From the NCBI GenBank assembly GCA_030533385.1, contig JAUNJG010000001.1:37144-101143 (forward strand): DNA of 64,000 nucleotides, written 5' to 3'. The number at the start of each line of letters is the position of its first letter. Within the stretch, counting starts at the first letter, position 1. Below are positions 17,616-27,138 of this stretch, piece after piece. Position numbers and translations under genes: made by a program. Under the pieces are notes generated by a model, which saw only the letters and a list, made by a program, of their open reading frames with translations, had not been told where the DNA came from and made no database searches. This DNA comes from Eubacteriales bacterium. Lineage in GTDB: Bacteria; Bacillota; Clostridia; Lachnospirales; Lachnospiraceae.

Positions 17616-19118
17616 TCATCTTACTGCACGGTGCAGATTGTGTACCAGATCATCGGCCGTCATGCTGTAAGTTCCCAGCGTTTTCACCGCCGCATCGCCC
17701 GCCAGGCCATGGCAATAAACGCCGAGCCTCGCCGCCTCCCCTATCGTCAGACCGCCGCACAGCAGTCCGCAGATGACTCCTGTTAAAACGTCTCCGCTGC
17801 CGCCTTTTGCCATGCCGTGATTACCGCTCCTATTAATATATGTAGGAACGCCGCCGTCAGACACAATCGTCCTCGCATCTTTCAGCACATAAACATGACC
17901 GGCATCCGCCGCCGTCTTCGCTGTCTCCAACAGATTTTTCTGTATCCATTCCACAGACAGCCCCGTCAGTCGAGACATTTCCATCAAATGAGGGGTCAGT
18001 ATCATCCCGGCATCATACCGACCGTAAAGCTCCCTGATTTCTTCCGGTCTCTCCTGCTTCCAGTCCGCCAGCACATTTAGCCCGTCGGCATCTATCACAA
18101 GGGGGATGTGCCCTTCTCTCAACACGCTTTCGCACATCCTTCTCGTAAACGTACACCGTCCTAAACCGGGACCGATGCCAACCACCGATGCCCAGGACAA
18201 GGCTTCCGGCAGCAGGCTCAGCGCCTCTTCCTGGGAAGCGTAAGTAGTCAAAATGGCCTCGGGAATCCTTGTTTGCAAAATCTGTCTGTTCTCCTCGCAG
18301 GTAAAAATGCGCACCAGACCCGCACCGCTTCGATATGCTGCCGCCGCGGACAGGTATGCCGCTCCCGCCATATTTTTTGCTCCGGCAATCAACAGTGCCT
18401 TCCCGTACGTCCCCTTGTTAGACTGCGGGATTCTTCGGGGCAGACGAACCAAATCCTCCTCCCCGTAGGTGATGCACTCCGGATTCACAGCTCGCACCGC
18501 TTCCTGGGGAAAACCGATATCTTTTACCACGACTTTCCCGGCATAGCTCGCTCCCGGAAACAGTGTCAGACCCACTTTAGAAAGTCCGAAAGTTATCGTA
18601 ATATCCGCCTGAAAGGCGCAGCCGAGAACCTGCCCGGTGGAAGCGTCCACCCCCGAAGGCACATCCACGGAAACTTTTATTCCTTCCTTTTGATTCAGGT
18701 CTTCTATCACCTTTTTTTGAAGGCCGGATACTTCCCGCTTTAGTCCGACCCCGAAGATTCCATCTACCCAGATGTCCGACTCTACGGGAAGCGTCTCACA
18801 AAAGCAGACGTCCATATGAGTAAGAATCCTCTTTTGCGTTTGATAGGATTCCGAAGCTTTCTTCACGCCTCCGATTTCATAGACCGATACCCGCCACCCA
18901 TCTTCATGAAGAAGCCTCGCCAGAGCCAGTCCGTCTCCGCCATTGTTCCCTCTTTCTACGACGACGGTCACCTTTCCGGGATCCGGAAAGCGGGACAATA
19001 TCTCCTCTTCCATGGCAAGAGCCGCCCTCTCCATCAAGACGATACCCGGTATCCCCACGGTGTCTATGCTATATTGATCTATTTTTTGCATCTCATCTCC
19101 TGAAGCAAGAAAATACAT
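17616..19118 (-). CDS. nnr: Bifunctional NAD(P)HX epimerase / ADP-dependent dehydratase
   Basis: About 500 residues, a fusion of two repair activities that restore damaged (hydrated) NADH and NADPH. N-terminal YjeF_N epimerase domain (about 1-215, with VERGNNGGDGLALARLL and DVPSGVDASTG) and C-terminal carbohydrate-kinase-like dehydratase (about 225-495, with GKALLIAGAKNMAGAAYLSA and the NHGMAKGGSGDVLTG nucleotide motif). The start at 19118 follows an AGGGGGTG box. Located just upstream of mazF, an arrangement also common in other Firmicutes. Confidence 0.94.
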   Translation of the reverse strand: MYFLASGDEMQKIDQYSIDTVGIPGIVLMERAALAMEEEILSRFPDPGKVTVVVERGNNGGDGLALARLLHEDGWRVSVYEIGGVKKASESYQTQKRILTHMDVCFCETLPVESDIWVDGIFGVGLKREVSGLQKKVIEDLNQKEGIKVSVDVPSGVDASTGQVLGCAFQADITITFGLSKVGLTLFPGASYAGKVVVKDIGFPQEAVRAVNPECITYGEEDLVRLPRRIPQSNKGTYGKALLIAGAKNMAGAAYLSAAAAYRSGAGLVRIFTCEENRQILQTRIPEAILTTYASQEEALSLLPEALSWASVVGIGPGLGRCTFTRRMCESVLREGHIPLVIDADGLNVLADWKQERPEEIRELYGRYDAGMILTPHLMEMSRLTGLSVEWIQKNLLETAKTAADAGHVYVLKDARTIVSDGGVPTYINRSGNHGMAKGGSGDVLTGVICGLLCGGLTIGEAARLGVYCHGLAGDAAVKTLGTYSMTADDLVHNLHRAVR

Positions 19119-19218
19119 TGTTTCACCCCCTGTTTTTCCTGACAAAACCACTCTTTTCCGCCTGCCTGAATAAAAAGAAAGATGAAAGACCTCAGTCCTC
19201 CATCTTTTTCGCCTGCTT

Positions 19219-19881
19219 TTATGAATTTATGCTGTGAATCCGATAGGAAAGTGTCATAATACTTTCTGACAAATGTACATTTTCTACGAGAACATCCTCC
19301 GGCAAGTTCAAATCTATCGGCGCAAAATTCCAGAACGCCTTCACTCCCAGGTCTACCAGCTCCTTGGCAATCTTGGGTGCCTTGCTCCTCGGCAGGGTGA
19401 GGGCGGCAATCACTGCCTTATGTTTTGCCAGGAACTCTCCCAGCGCATCAATGTCATACACCTCCACACCTCTGACGGTCATGCCTATCAGACGAGGATT
19501 TACATCAAACAAACCGATGATTTTAAAACCGTTGTTGTCGAACTCCTGATTGTTGGCGAGAGCCTGACCCAGATTGCCCGCTCCCAGAATGATGATGTTG
19601 TTCGTTTTATCAAGCCCGAGTATCCTTCCCATCTCATTGTAAAGGAACTCTACATTATATCCGTATCCCTGCTGGCCAAATCCGCCAAAATTATTCAAAT
19701 CCTGCCTGATTTGTGAAGCCGTTACGTTCATTTTCCGGCTCAGTTCCTTAGAGGAAATGCGGACGACATCATTTTTTAACAAATCTCCCAAATATCTGTA
19801 ATATCGGGGCAGCCTCTTGATGACAGCCGGTGAAATAACTTTTTCATTCACTGGTTTCATATCCACTTTTTTCTCTCCCAT
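19219..19881 (-). CDS. rex: Redox-sensing transcriptional repressor Rex
   Basis: 220 residues. N-terminal winged helix (AVIKRLPRYYRYLGDLLKND, with SKELSRKMNVTASQIRQDL as the recognition region) and a C-terminal Rossmann domain with GAGNLGQALANN that reads the NADH/NAD ratio. In Firmicutes Rex represses fermentation and alcohol dehydrogenase genes when NADH is low. The start at 19881 has GGGAGG upstream. I did not find a clear TTGTTAA-type Rex box upstream of ldh or the alcohol dehydrogenase in this window. Monocistronic. Confidence 0.95.
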   Translation of the reverse strand: MGEKKVDMKPVNEKVISPAVIKRLPRYYRYLGDLLKNDVVRISSKELSRKMNVTASQIRQDLNNFGGFGQQGYGYNVEFLYNEMGRILGLDKTNNIIILGAGNLGQALANNQEFDNNGFKIIGLFDVNPRLIGMTVRGVEVYDIDALGEFLAKHKAVIAALTLPRSKAPKIAKELVDLGVKAFWNFAPIDLNLPEDVLVENVHLSESIMTLSYRIHSINS

Positions 19882-20036
19882 ACGAGCCTCCCTTTGACAA
19901 TTTTTTCTCATTCTCCGTCCTGTTTATAAGACAAATAAATTATACTCACATTTTTTCTATTTGTCAAATTGCTTTTTTGTTCTTTTCTTATTTTTTTATT
20001 CATGATAAAATAAAAAAGTTGTGCATTGAATCAAAA

Positions 20037-20087
20037 CTGCTGCATTTTTTCTACTTTGCAGCAGGGCAGATTCGGTTATCTCTGCCC
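20037..20087 (+). promoter_or_regulatory. Two adjoining stem-loops in the leader of the ABC-F gene
   Basis: First stem CTGCTGCA (20037-20044) with TGCAGCAG (20057-20064); second stem GGGCAGA (20064-20070) with TCTGCCC (20081-20087). They share the base at 20064 and so abut directly. On the opposite strand the first stem is followed by TTTTG, so it could end minus-strand transcripts; a leader role for the ABC-F gene is inference. Confidence 0.5.
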
Positions 20088-20148
20088 TCGTTAAAAAATA
20101 TACATCTCATCGACGATCAAAATCGACAATAACATAAGGAGGTCTTCT

Positions 20149-22068
20149 ATGCTTTTAGCCTGTCAGAAAATATCCAAAGCCTTCGGCGGCGACAGGATTT
20201 TAAATGATATCAGTTTTTTAATCAATGAGGGAGAAAAAGCGGCGCTCATCGGCGTCAACGGTGCGGGAAAAACCACCCTCTTAAAAATCATCACCGGGGA
20301 ATATGAGGCGGACGGCGGCGAGGTCGTCTTGCAAAAGGGTGCCTCTCTGGGGTATCTTTCCCAGGTCATCGACGTGTCGTCCCGCCGCACCATCTATGAA
20401 GAAATGCTTGACGCAAAACAAGAAATCATCACCATGGAGCAGACCATCCGAAAGCTGGAACAGGACATCAGCCGCCTGACGGGAGAGGAGCTGGAATCCG
20501 CCATGGAAAAATATTCCCAGCTGACCCAGAAGTTTGAACATGCCAACGGTTATGCCTGGAAAAGCGAGATTGTCGGCGTCTTAAAGGGTCTCGGCTTTTC
20601 CGAGGAAGATTTTGACACTCCGATTTACACCCTCTCCGGCGGACAAAAAACCCGGGTTGCGCTAAGCCGCATCCTTCTCTTACAGCCTGACCTTATTTTA
20701 CTTGACGAGCCGACGAACCATCTGGATATGGACTCCATTCACTGGCTGGAAGGCTTTTTATCCGGCTACCCAGGCTCCGTTCTCATCGTCTCTCATGATC
20801 GATATTTTCTTGATAAAGTCGTGACCAAGGTTATCGAAATTGAAAATGGGAACAGCCAGACCTTTCAGGGAAATTACAGTAGTTATGCCCAAAAAAAGAA
20901 GGCGCAAAGGGATGCCCAGATGAAACAATACCTCAACCAGCAACAGGAGATTCAGCATCAGGAGGCCGTCATCACCAAGCTTCGCTCCTTCAACAGAGAG
21001 AAATCCATTCGGCGGGCGGAAAGTCGGGAAAAGGCGCTGGAAAAAATAGAGCGGGTGGACAAACCCGTGGTATTGAACAGTAAAATGCGCATTTCCCTGG
21101 AACCGGAAGTTCTAAGCGGCAACGACGTTTTAACCATAGAAAATCTAACCAAATCTTTTGGGGAAAAGCATCTGTTTCGCAATCTGAACCTGTCCATCCG
21201 GCGGGGGGAGGTCGTGGGGCTCCTCGGCGCCAACGGCACCGGAAAAACTACCCTTCTGAAAATTATCAACCGACATCTTCGTCCCGACGGAGGAAAAATC
21301 CACTATGGTGCCAAAGTTTCCATCGGATACTATGATCAGGAACAGCATGTTTTAAATGAAGAAAACACAATTTTTGATGAGATTTCCGACGCCTATCCCA
21401 AACTGACCAACACCAGAATCCGCAACGTCCTGGCCGCCTTTTTGTTTACGGGAGACCGGGTTTTCCAAAAAGTCGGCACTTTGAGCGGAGGAGAAAAAGG
21501 GCGGGTATCTCTGGCAAAGCTCATGCTTTCTAATGCCAACTTCCTGATTCTCGACGAGCCGACCAATCACCTGGACATCCAGTCCAGAGAGATTTTGGAG
21601 GACGCCATCAACGATTACGAAGGCACCGTGTTTTACGTTTCCCATGACCGCTACTTCATCAACCGCACCGCCACCCGGATTCTGGACTTATCTCCGGAAG
21701 GCATCGTCAATTATAAAGGAAATTATACCTATTATCTGGAACAAAAGGAGGCCGGAAACGTGGAGGCCGACAGCGACTCGGTCACCTCCCTCCCGAAAGA
21801 GTCCGATGCTCCCGTCCTCTCCTCCAAAGAAGACTGGAAAAAATCCAGAGAGGAAGCGGCCAGACAGAGAAAAATTGAGAACGAGATCAAAAAACTGGAA
21901 AAAGAGATTGCCCGTCTGGAAGAAGAAAATGAACAAATCAAAGAAGAAATGAGCCGTCCGGACATCGCCACTGACGTGGAACGACTGATGGAGTTATCCA
22001 CTTCCTACGAAAAAAACGAAGAGCAACTCTTAACTCTCTATGAACATTGGGAGGAGCTGTCCGAGTAA
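20149..22068 (+). CDS. ABC-F family ATPase, YdiF/Uup-like
   Basis: 639 residues with two ATPase domains in one chain and no membrane segment, so a soluble ribosome-acting ABC-F protein rather than a transporter. Domain 1: Walker A GVNGAGKTT, signature LSGGQKTRVAL, Walker B LILLDEPTNHLDMD. Linker (P-site motif region) about 240-310, rich in charged residues. Domain 2: GANGTGKTT, LSGGEKGRVSL, FLILDEPTNHLDI. A C-terminal coiled coil (about 560-635, KKLEKEIARLEEENEQIKEE) matches YdiF/Uup. Members include translation factors and some antibiotic-resistance proteins. The leader holds two stem-loops; AGGAGG precedes the start. Confidence 0.93.
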   Translation: MLLACQKISKAFGGDRILNDISFLINEGEKAALIGVNGAGKTTLLKIITGEYEADGGEVVLQKGASLGYLSQVIDVSSRRTIYEEMLDAKQEIITMEQTIRKLEQDISRLTGEELESAMEKYSQLTQKFEHANGYAWKSEIVGVLKGLGFSEEDFDTPIYTLSGGQKTRVALSRILLLQPDLILLDEPTNHLDMDSIHWLEGFLSGYPGSVLIVSHDRYFLDKVVTKVIEIENGNSQTFQGNYSSYAQKKKAQRDAQMKQYLNQQQEIQHQEAVITKLRSFNREKSIRRAESREKALEKIERVDKPVVLNSKMRISLEPEVLSGNDVLTIENLTKSFGEKHLFRNLNLSIRRGEVVGLLGANGTGKTTLLKIINRHLRPDGGKIHYGAKVSIGYYDQEQHVLNEENTIFDEISDAYPKLTNTRIRNVLAAFLFTGDRVFQKVGTLSGGEKGRVSLAKLMLSNANFLILDEPTNHLDIQSREILEDAINDYEGTVFYVSHDRYFINRTATRILDLSPEGIVNYKGNYTYYLEQKEAGNVEADSDSVTSLPKESDAPVLSSKEDWKKSREEAARQRKIENEIKKLEKEIARLEEENEQIKEEMSRPDIATDVERLMELSTSYEKNEEQLLTLYEHWEELSE

Positions 22069-22139
22069 ACTCCGCCAGAAGGTTTGTGATGGACGACAGC
22101 TTGCAGACGCAACCGCCTGTCCCGGCTGAAAAACTACCA

Positions 22140-22183
22140 AAAGGGCGGCCTGCACTCACACATTCGGGCAGGCTGCCCTTTCT
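22140..22183. terminator. Bidirectional terminator between ABC-F and plsY
   Basis: AAGGGCGGCCTGC at 22141-22153 pairs with GCAGGCTGCCCTT at 22168-22180 (one mismatch), flanked by A-rich and T-rich sequence. It sits between two convergent genes. Confidence 0.75.
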
Positions 22184-22194
22184 CATATTTTCTG

Positions 22195-22830
22195 TTATTT
22201 TACCTCTACCTTTTGTCCAAGCTTACTCTCCGTTCCCGCCAGAAGTCTCTTGATATTCGCCCTGTGCCTGTACACCGCAAAGAAAGTATACAGCACCGTG
22301 ACAGCAAGCAGATCCCATCTTCCCGGATGGAACACAAACATCTCCACAAGAAGTCCAAGAGAGAGCAGGATGGAGGCCAGCGATACATATCTGGTCAATG
22401 CCACGACAGTCACAAAGATGACAAAACAACAAAGACCGATTCGCCAGTCAAAGGCCATCATCACCGCCGCCGTGGTCGCAATCCCTTTTCCTCCTCGAAA
22501 ATTCAGGAAGAACGGATAATCATGTCCCATAACTACGGCAAATCCGATCACCAGCTGCAACAGCTCAGAATTCAGCTCCGGCACAGAAGGTCCCATCAGA
22601 TATTTCACCACCAGCACCGGAATAAAACCTTTCAGCGCATCGCCCAGAAAGGTACAAAGCGCCCGACTTTTTCCAAGCGTTCGCAGCACATTGGTTGTTC
22701 CCGCATTGCCGCTGCCATACTGACGGATATCCAGACCGGCAATCTTTCCGATAAAAAATCCGCTCTGGATACATCCAAGAAAATATCCGGCCACGATGGC
22801 TCCCACAAAATACCACATCAAACTTGTCAT
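22195..22830 (-). CDS. plsY: Acyl-phosphate:glycerol-3-phosphate acyltransferase
   Basis: About 211 residues, an integral membrane enzyme that makes lysophosphatidic acid from acyl-phosphate in phospholipid synthesis. The conserved loops are present: GSGNAGTTNVLRTLG, GDALKGFIPV, and GHDYPFFLNFRGGKGIATT. Hydrophobic segments alternate with these loops as in the family. Start at 22830, behind GGGGGATAAAATT. Follows der, an arrangement frequent in Clostridia, where gpsA may come next; gpsA is absent here. Confidence 0.94.
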   Translation of the reverse strand: MTSLMWYFVGAIVAGYFLGCIQSGFFIGKIAGLDIRQYGSGNAGTTNVLRTLGKSRALCTFLGDALKGFIPVLVVKYLMGPSVPELNSELLQLVIGFAVVMGHDYPFFLNFRGGKGIATTAAVMMAFDWRIGLCCFVIFVTVVALTRYVSLASILLSLGLLVEMFVFHPGRWDLLAVTVLYTFFAVYRHRANIKRLLAGTESKLGQKVEVK

Positions 22831-22873
22831 AATTTTATCCCCCAAACGATAAACGATTTAAACACAAAACCTG

Positions 22874-24193
22874 TCAATCTTTGCGCTCCCTGTAAATAAA
22901 CCTTACCGGCGTCCCCCGGAATCCAAAGGTAGTCCGAATCTGATTTTCAATATACCGGGTGTAGGAAAAATGCGTCAGTTTCTTGTCGTTGATGAACATC
23001 ACAAAAGTCGGCGGTTTCACAGATACCTGGGTAATATAATAAATACGAAGTCTTCTTCCCTTGTCGCTCGGCGGCTGCTTCATCGCCATGGACTCGGTGA
23101 GAATTTCGTTCAACACCCCGGTCTGCACCCTGAGGGCACAGTTCTCAATGACCGCATCAATCATATCAAAAAGCTTCGGCAGTCGCTGGCCGGTCTTTGC
23201 CGAGAGAAAAATCAGCTCCGCATAAGGCATATAAGCAAGTTTCTCCCTTATTTTTTCCGTAAACTTCTTGATGGTGTGATTGTCTTTTTCAATCAAATCC
23301 CACTTATTGACAGCGATAATCATTCCTTTGCCCCGCTCATGGGCGATGCCCGCAATTTTGGCGTCCTGCTCCGTGATGCCCTCCTCGGCATCAATAATGA
23401 GAACCGCCACGTCGCACCGCTCCACCGCCGCCACCGTGCGGATGATGCTGTATCGTTCCAGTTCTTCCTTAATCTTACTTTTTCGCCGAAGTCCCGCCGT
23501 GTCAATGAACACATACTCCTGTCCATTTCTCGTCACCGTAGTATCGATGGCGTCCCTCGTCGTCCCGGCAATGGGAGATACGATGACTCTCTCCTCTCCG
23601 AGAAGTTTATTGATGATGGAGGACTTTCCCGCATTGGGCTTTCCGATGACGGCAATCTTTGGCCGGGAGTCTTCCTCTTCCTCCATCTCCATCTCCGGGA
23701 ACTGCTTTACCACCTCGTCCAGCATGTCTCCGATGCCCAGCTTTCCGGCGGCGGAAATCGGAATCGGATCTCCCAAGCCCAGATTATAAAACTCATATAC
23801 ATCCGGCATGAACTTTTGGAAATCATCTACCTTATTCACGAGAAGCAACACCGGGCGACCGGACCGTCTCAGCATATCTGCCACCTTAAAATCAGCATCC
23901 ACCAGTCCCTGACGGACATCAGTAAGAAACAATATCACGTCGGCGGTGGAAATGGCAATCTCCGCCTGCTCTCTCATTCTCGATAAAATAATGTCACTGG
24001 ATTCCGGCTCGATTCCTCCGGTATCCACCAGAGTAAACTGGTATCGCAGCCAGGATACATCCGCAAAAATTCTGTCTCTTGTTACTCCGGGGGTATCTTC
24101 TACTATGGAAATCCTGCTTCCCGCCAGTGCATTAAACAAGGTGGATTTTCCTACGTTAGGTCTTCCCACGACAGCTACAACTGGTTTATTCAT
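22874..24193 (-). CDS. der: Ribosome biogenesis GTPase Der (EngA)
   Basis: 439 residues. Two tandem GTPase domains, each complete: GRPNVGKST with DTGG and NKVD, then GKPNAGKSS with DTAG and NKWD; a C-terminal KH-like domain from about 350. Der acts in assembly of the 50S ribosomal subunit. The MNKPVVAVVG start is chosen because GGAGG lies just upstream. Precedes plsY. Confidence 0.96.
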   Translation of the reverse strand: MNKPVVAVVGRPNVGKSTLFNALAGSRISIVEDTPGVTRDRIFADVSWLRYQFTLVDTGGIEPESSDIILSRMREQAEIAISTADVILFLTDVRQGLVDADFKVADMLRRSGRPVLLLVNKVDDFQKFMPDVYEFYNLGLGDPIPISAAGKLGIGDMLDEVVKQFPEMEMEEEEDSRPKIAVIGKPNAGKSSIINKLLGEERVIVSPIAGTTRDAIDTTVTRNGQEYVFIDTAGLRRKSKIKEELERYSIIRTVAAVERCDVAVLIIDAEEGITEQDAKIAGIAHERGKGMIIAVNKWDLIEKDNHTIKKFTEKIREKLAYMPYAELIFLSAKTGQRLPKLFDMIDAVIENCALRVQTGVLNEILTESMAMKQPPSDKGRRLRIYYITQVSVKPPTFVMFINDKKLTHFSYTRYIENQIRTTFGFRGTPVRFIYRERKD

Positions 24194-24465
24194 CTTTCCC
24201 TCCATTTTCTGTCAGGTGCTCTCAAAATCTCTCCCGTCTTTTCATCCAAAAAACACCGGCATCTCCACAATACACAGTTTCACAGACCTACCCTCATGTA
24301 AGCCCGCACATCCGCCGGAAGTTTCCCCAAAAAGACAAAGAAAGTTTCCCACCACATTCTATCTCCGGCAGCCCATATCGGAACAGTCTGCCGGCCAGTA
24401 TCCAAATCTTTTTATTTTGCTTTGCAAAGGAGCCTCTTCTCATCATTTTCCGGGAAATTCCATCC

Positions 24466-25779
24466 TCAGAGCATGAGAATCTTGTCTACAAAATCTGCTC
24501 CTTCTGATTGTATTATATTTACAGGAACTTGTAAAGCCTGAGACAGTTCGTCCACCGTCATATCATCCAGAAAAATATCTTCGTCTGCCTTCAGAACATT
24601 ACATGGAAGCAGCAGTCTCTCCCCCAGCTCTTTTCCCTTTAACTGGTTGCGGATATCCTGTCCGGTCAACAGTCCCGTCACCGTAATCTGCTCTCCAAAA
24701 AATACGTTTTCCACGCAATATACATGAACTTTCATTCCTCGGTAGGCCGCTTCCAGCTTATCTGCCAGCATCCGAATCGTCGGGTATGCCAGCTTCGCCG
24801 TGGCGATGGATACGGCATTTTCCCTCTCTCCGCCGGGCAGCTCCGAAAGCCTCTGTTCCACCTCGGAGATGAGCAGGCGCATCATGCCCACGCCATTTTC
24901 CAGCTGCCCGTATCCTTCGTAGTACTCTTCTCCCGGGAAATCCTGCCCGGCAAGAATAAACCACTCGTCACTGGCATGGACAAAAGAAGTTCCATATTTT
25001 TTCTGGAAATGTGTCTGCCAGCCATGAATCTGTGCCAACACTCTCCCGGCATCTTCCTTTGTAAAAGCATCAAGGTCAGGCAAATGATCGCGAAATCGGG
25101 TCAGTCCCACCGGAACGACGGAGAGACTTTCCATGTGAGGAAGAAACTGTCCAAGCTCCCGAATCGTTCTGTCAAGCTCCTCCCCATCGTTCATGCCCTT
25201 ACACAGCACCACCTGGCTGTTCATGGGAATTTCCGCCTCGTAAAAACGACGAATTTTCGGCAAAATATCTCCTGCAAACCGGTTGTGCAGCATCTGGCAT
25301 CGCAGCTTTGGATTGGTGGTATGCACCGAAATATTGATGGGGGCCAGACGATAGCGTATCACCCTGTCAATATCTTCCTCTTTCATGTTGGTGAGAGTGA
25401 TATAATTGCCCTGCAAAAAAGAAAGACGGGAATCGTCATCTTTAAAATAAAGCGTATCCCTCATCCCCGGAGGCATCTGGTCAATAAAACAAAACACACA
25501 TTGATTACAGCAGGAATTGTATTCGTCCATCAAGGAAGTCTCAAACACAATTCCCAAATCTTCATCCTCATCTTTTTCTATTTCAAGCAGACATTCCTCG
25601 CCGTCCTTCGTGAGAATCTCCATCTGCAAAAAGTCGTCTTCTATATAATATTGATAATCAAAAATATCCGTAATTTTACTGCCGTTGACGGACCCAACTC
25701 TGTCTCCCGGTTCCAGGCCACACTCCTCGGCAATGCTCCCCGGCATCACTTCCGTAATCCGGTGCCAAATCTTTTCCAT
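24466..25779 (-). CDS. DUF512 PDZ-radical SAM protein
   Basis: About 437 residues. N-terminal PDZ-like domain (about 5-65, GSIAEECGLEPGDRVGSVNG), then radical SAM-like cysteines in NSCCNQCVFCFIDQMPPGM (around residues 83-100), then the DUF512 C-terminal domain. This combination is the widespread Clostridia/cyanobacteria family of putative radical SAM enzymes of unknown reaction. The ATG at 25779 has AAAGAGG upstream. It lies directly before der, as in many Clostridia, which suggests a translation- or ribosome-linked job (inference). Confidence 0.88.
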   Translation of the reverse strand: MEKIWHRITEVMPGSIAEECGLEPGDRVGSVNGSKITDIFDYQYYIEDDFLQMEILTKDGEECLLEIEKDEDEDLGIVFETSLMDEYNSCCNQCVFCFIDQMPPGMRDTLYFKDDDSRLSFLQGNYITLTNMKEEDIDRVIRYRLAPINISVHTTNPKLRCQMLHNRFAGDILPKIRRFYEAEIPMNSQVVLCKGMNDGEELDRTIRELGQFLPHMESLSVVPVGLTRFRDHLPDLDAFTKEDAGRVLAQIHGWQTHFQKKYGTSFVHASDEWFILAGQDFPGEEYYEGYGQLENGVGMMRLLISEVEQRLSELPGGERENAVSIATAKLAYPTIRMLADKLEAAYRGMKVHVYCVENVFFGEQITVTGLLTGQDIRNQLKGKELGERLLLPCNVLKADEDIFLDDMTVDELSQALQVPVNIIQSEGADFVDKILML

Positions 25780-25833
25780 ACAAACCTCTTTCCTCACAAC
25801 ATTTTGTCTTTGTCCGCTCTCTTCGTACCGCCG

Positions 25834-26673
25834 TCAGGTCAGCATAATAAAGCAACCCATATTTCCCCGTTTCCCGTGACTGGCACGGTGGGAAAATAAC
25901 TTATCGTGATTGCAGCAGGTACAAAGATCCGTCACATCCAAATGTTCCGGCAAAATTCCCGCCTCCCGCAAAATGATTTCATTCGCCTTCCATAAATCGA
26001 GCTGGTATTTTCCCGGCTTTCCCGGCTTAGCGACAATCTTCAGCGCCTCCTCCGAAAAAACATGAGAAAAAGCTTCCACCACGTCCTCGCTCACCTCATA
26101 GCAATCTTGGCAGATGGACGGGCCGATGGCCGCAATGATGTCCCGGGGAAAACAGCCGTAATCCTTCTCCATGCAGGCAACCATTTTGGCTCCGATACGC
26201 CCCGCCGTCCCTCTCCATCCAGAATGAGCCAGGGCGGCCACCTTCTTTACCGGGTCATAAAAAATCAGAGGCACACAATCCGCATAAGAAGTATACATCG
26301 GCACATTTTTTTCATTGGTGACAAGGCCGTCCACGCCCGGCACGCTCTCCCGAACTATGCCCTCTCCCCGGTTCCCGGCACCCACCTTCCGAATCTTTGT
26401 TCCATGAACCTGAGAAGAAAGCACAAGGTCTTTCGATGAAAAGCCAATGGCCTCTCCGATTCTGCGAAAATTTTCCTTCACATTTTCTTCTTCATCTCCC
26501 CTGGTGAAGGAGAGATTCATCTCCCCCAGGCATCCCTTACTGACACCTCCCATGCGAGTGGAAAATCCATGTACCACCCCCGCCTTTACCAGCTTGGGGA
26601 AGGTCAGATACACCACCCCGTCTTTTTGATTCTCCAGCGTGGAATGATTTTGATTCGCATATATCCAATCCAT
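25834..26673 (-). CDS. YfiH/LACC1 family polyphenol oxidase-like, purine nucleoside enzyme
   Basis: 279 residues. The metal-site motifs of the family are present: SYADCVPLIFYDP (Asp/Cys), ALAHSGWRGTAGRI (His) and the terminal DLCTCCNHDKLFSHR. Family members are reported to combine purine nucleoside phosphorylase, adenosine deaminase and methylthioadenosine phosphorylase activity; older names call them multicopper polyphenol oxidases. The start follows AAGGGAGGAATCT. Part of the rplS-to-yfiH gene string, 13 bases after yraN. Confidence 0.9.
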   Translation of the reverse strand: MDWIYANQNHSTLENQKDGVVYLTFPKLVKAGVVHGFSTRMGGVSKGCLGEMNLSFTRGDEEENVKENFRRIGEAIGFSSKDLVLSSQVHGTKIRKVGAGNRGEGIVRESVPGVDGLVTNEKNVPMYTSYADCVPLIFYDPVKKVAALAHSGWRGTAGRIGAKMVACMEKDYGCFPRDIIAAIGPSICQDCYEVSEDVVEAFSHVFSEEALKIVAKPGKPGKYQLDLWKANEIILREAGILPEHLDVTDLCTCCNHDKLFSHRASHGKRGNMGCFIMLT

Positions 26674-26686
26674 AGATTCCTCCCTT

Positions 26687-27049
26687 TCACGGCCAGTGGT
26701 ACTCAAAAGCATTTTTTATCCATCGGCATTGATAATCCCCATCGACCTCCACCACATCAAACCGGGCGGGTACATACTCATCCAGATCATATTTCAAGCG
26801 AAAATAATCATAAGCCCGGCAAATCTTTCTCTGCTTTCTAAGGTCCACTGCCTCGCAGGGCTGTCCCTGCTTTTTATTTCTTCTCCACTTCACCTCCACC
26901 GCCAGAAAAACCTCCCCCTCTTTTGCGATGAGGTCAATTTCCCCCTGACGGCAGTAAAAATTACGCAGGAGAATACGCACTCCCTGGCTTTCCAGAAAAG
27001 AAGCGGCGGCGGTCTCTCCAAGCCTGCCTGCTTTTTTTCTAAAATCCAT
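26687..27049 (-). CDS. YraN family (UPF0102) endonuclease-like protein
   Basis: 120 residues. The fold of Holliday-junction-resolvase-like nucleases is recognisable: GRLGETAAASFLESQGVRILLRN, GEIDLIAKEGEVFLAVEVKWR with acidic metal ligands, and QRKICRAYDYF. The usual family motif has K-x-R after VEV; here it is VEVKWRR, which keeps the lysine. The ATG at 27049 has GGGAGAGG ahead and is preferred over 27064. Function is unproven; usually next to rnhB, as here. Confidence 0.88.
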   Translation of the reverse strand: MDFRKKAGRLGETAAASFLESQGVRILLRNFYCRQGEIDLIAKEGEVFLAVEVKWRRNKKQGQPCEAVDLRKQRKICRAYDYFRLKYDLDEYVPARFDVVEVDGDYQCRWIKNAFEYHWP

Positions 27050-27138
27050 GCCTCTCCCTCTCATAAAAAATATTTCCTGCCGCACCGTCGTCGGCACAGC
27101 TTTTTTTCGTTCTCTTTTTCCTCACGCCAACCGCGTCC

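Noticed and set aside
19912-20036. Rex operator upstream of the rex or ABC-F gene
   Set aside because: No TTGTTAA-type palindrome could be found; the stretch is simply A/T-rich.
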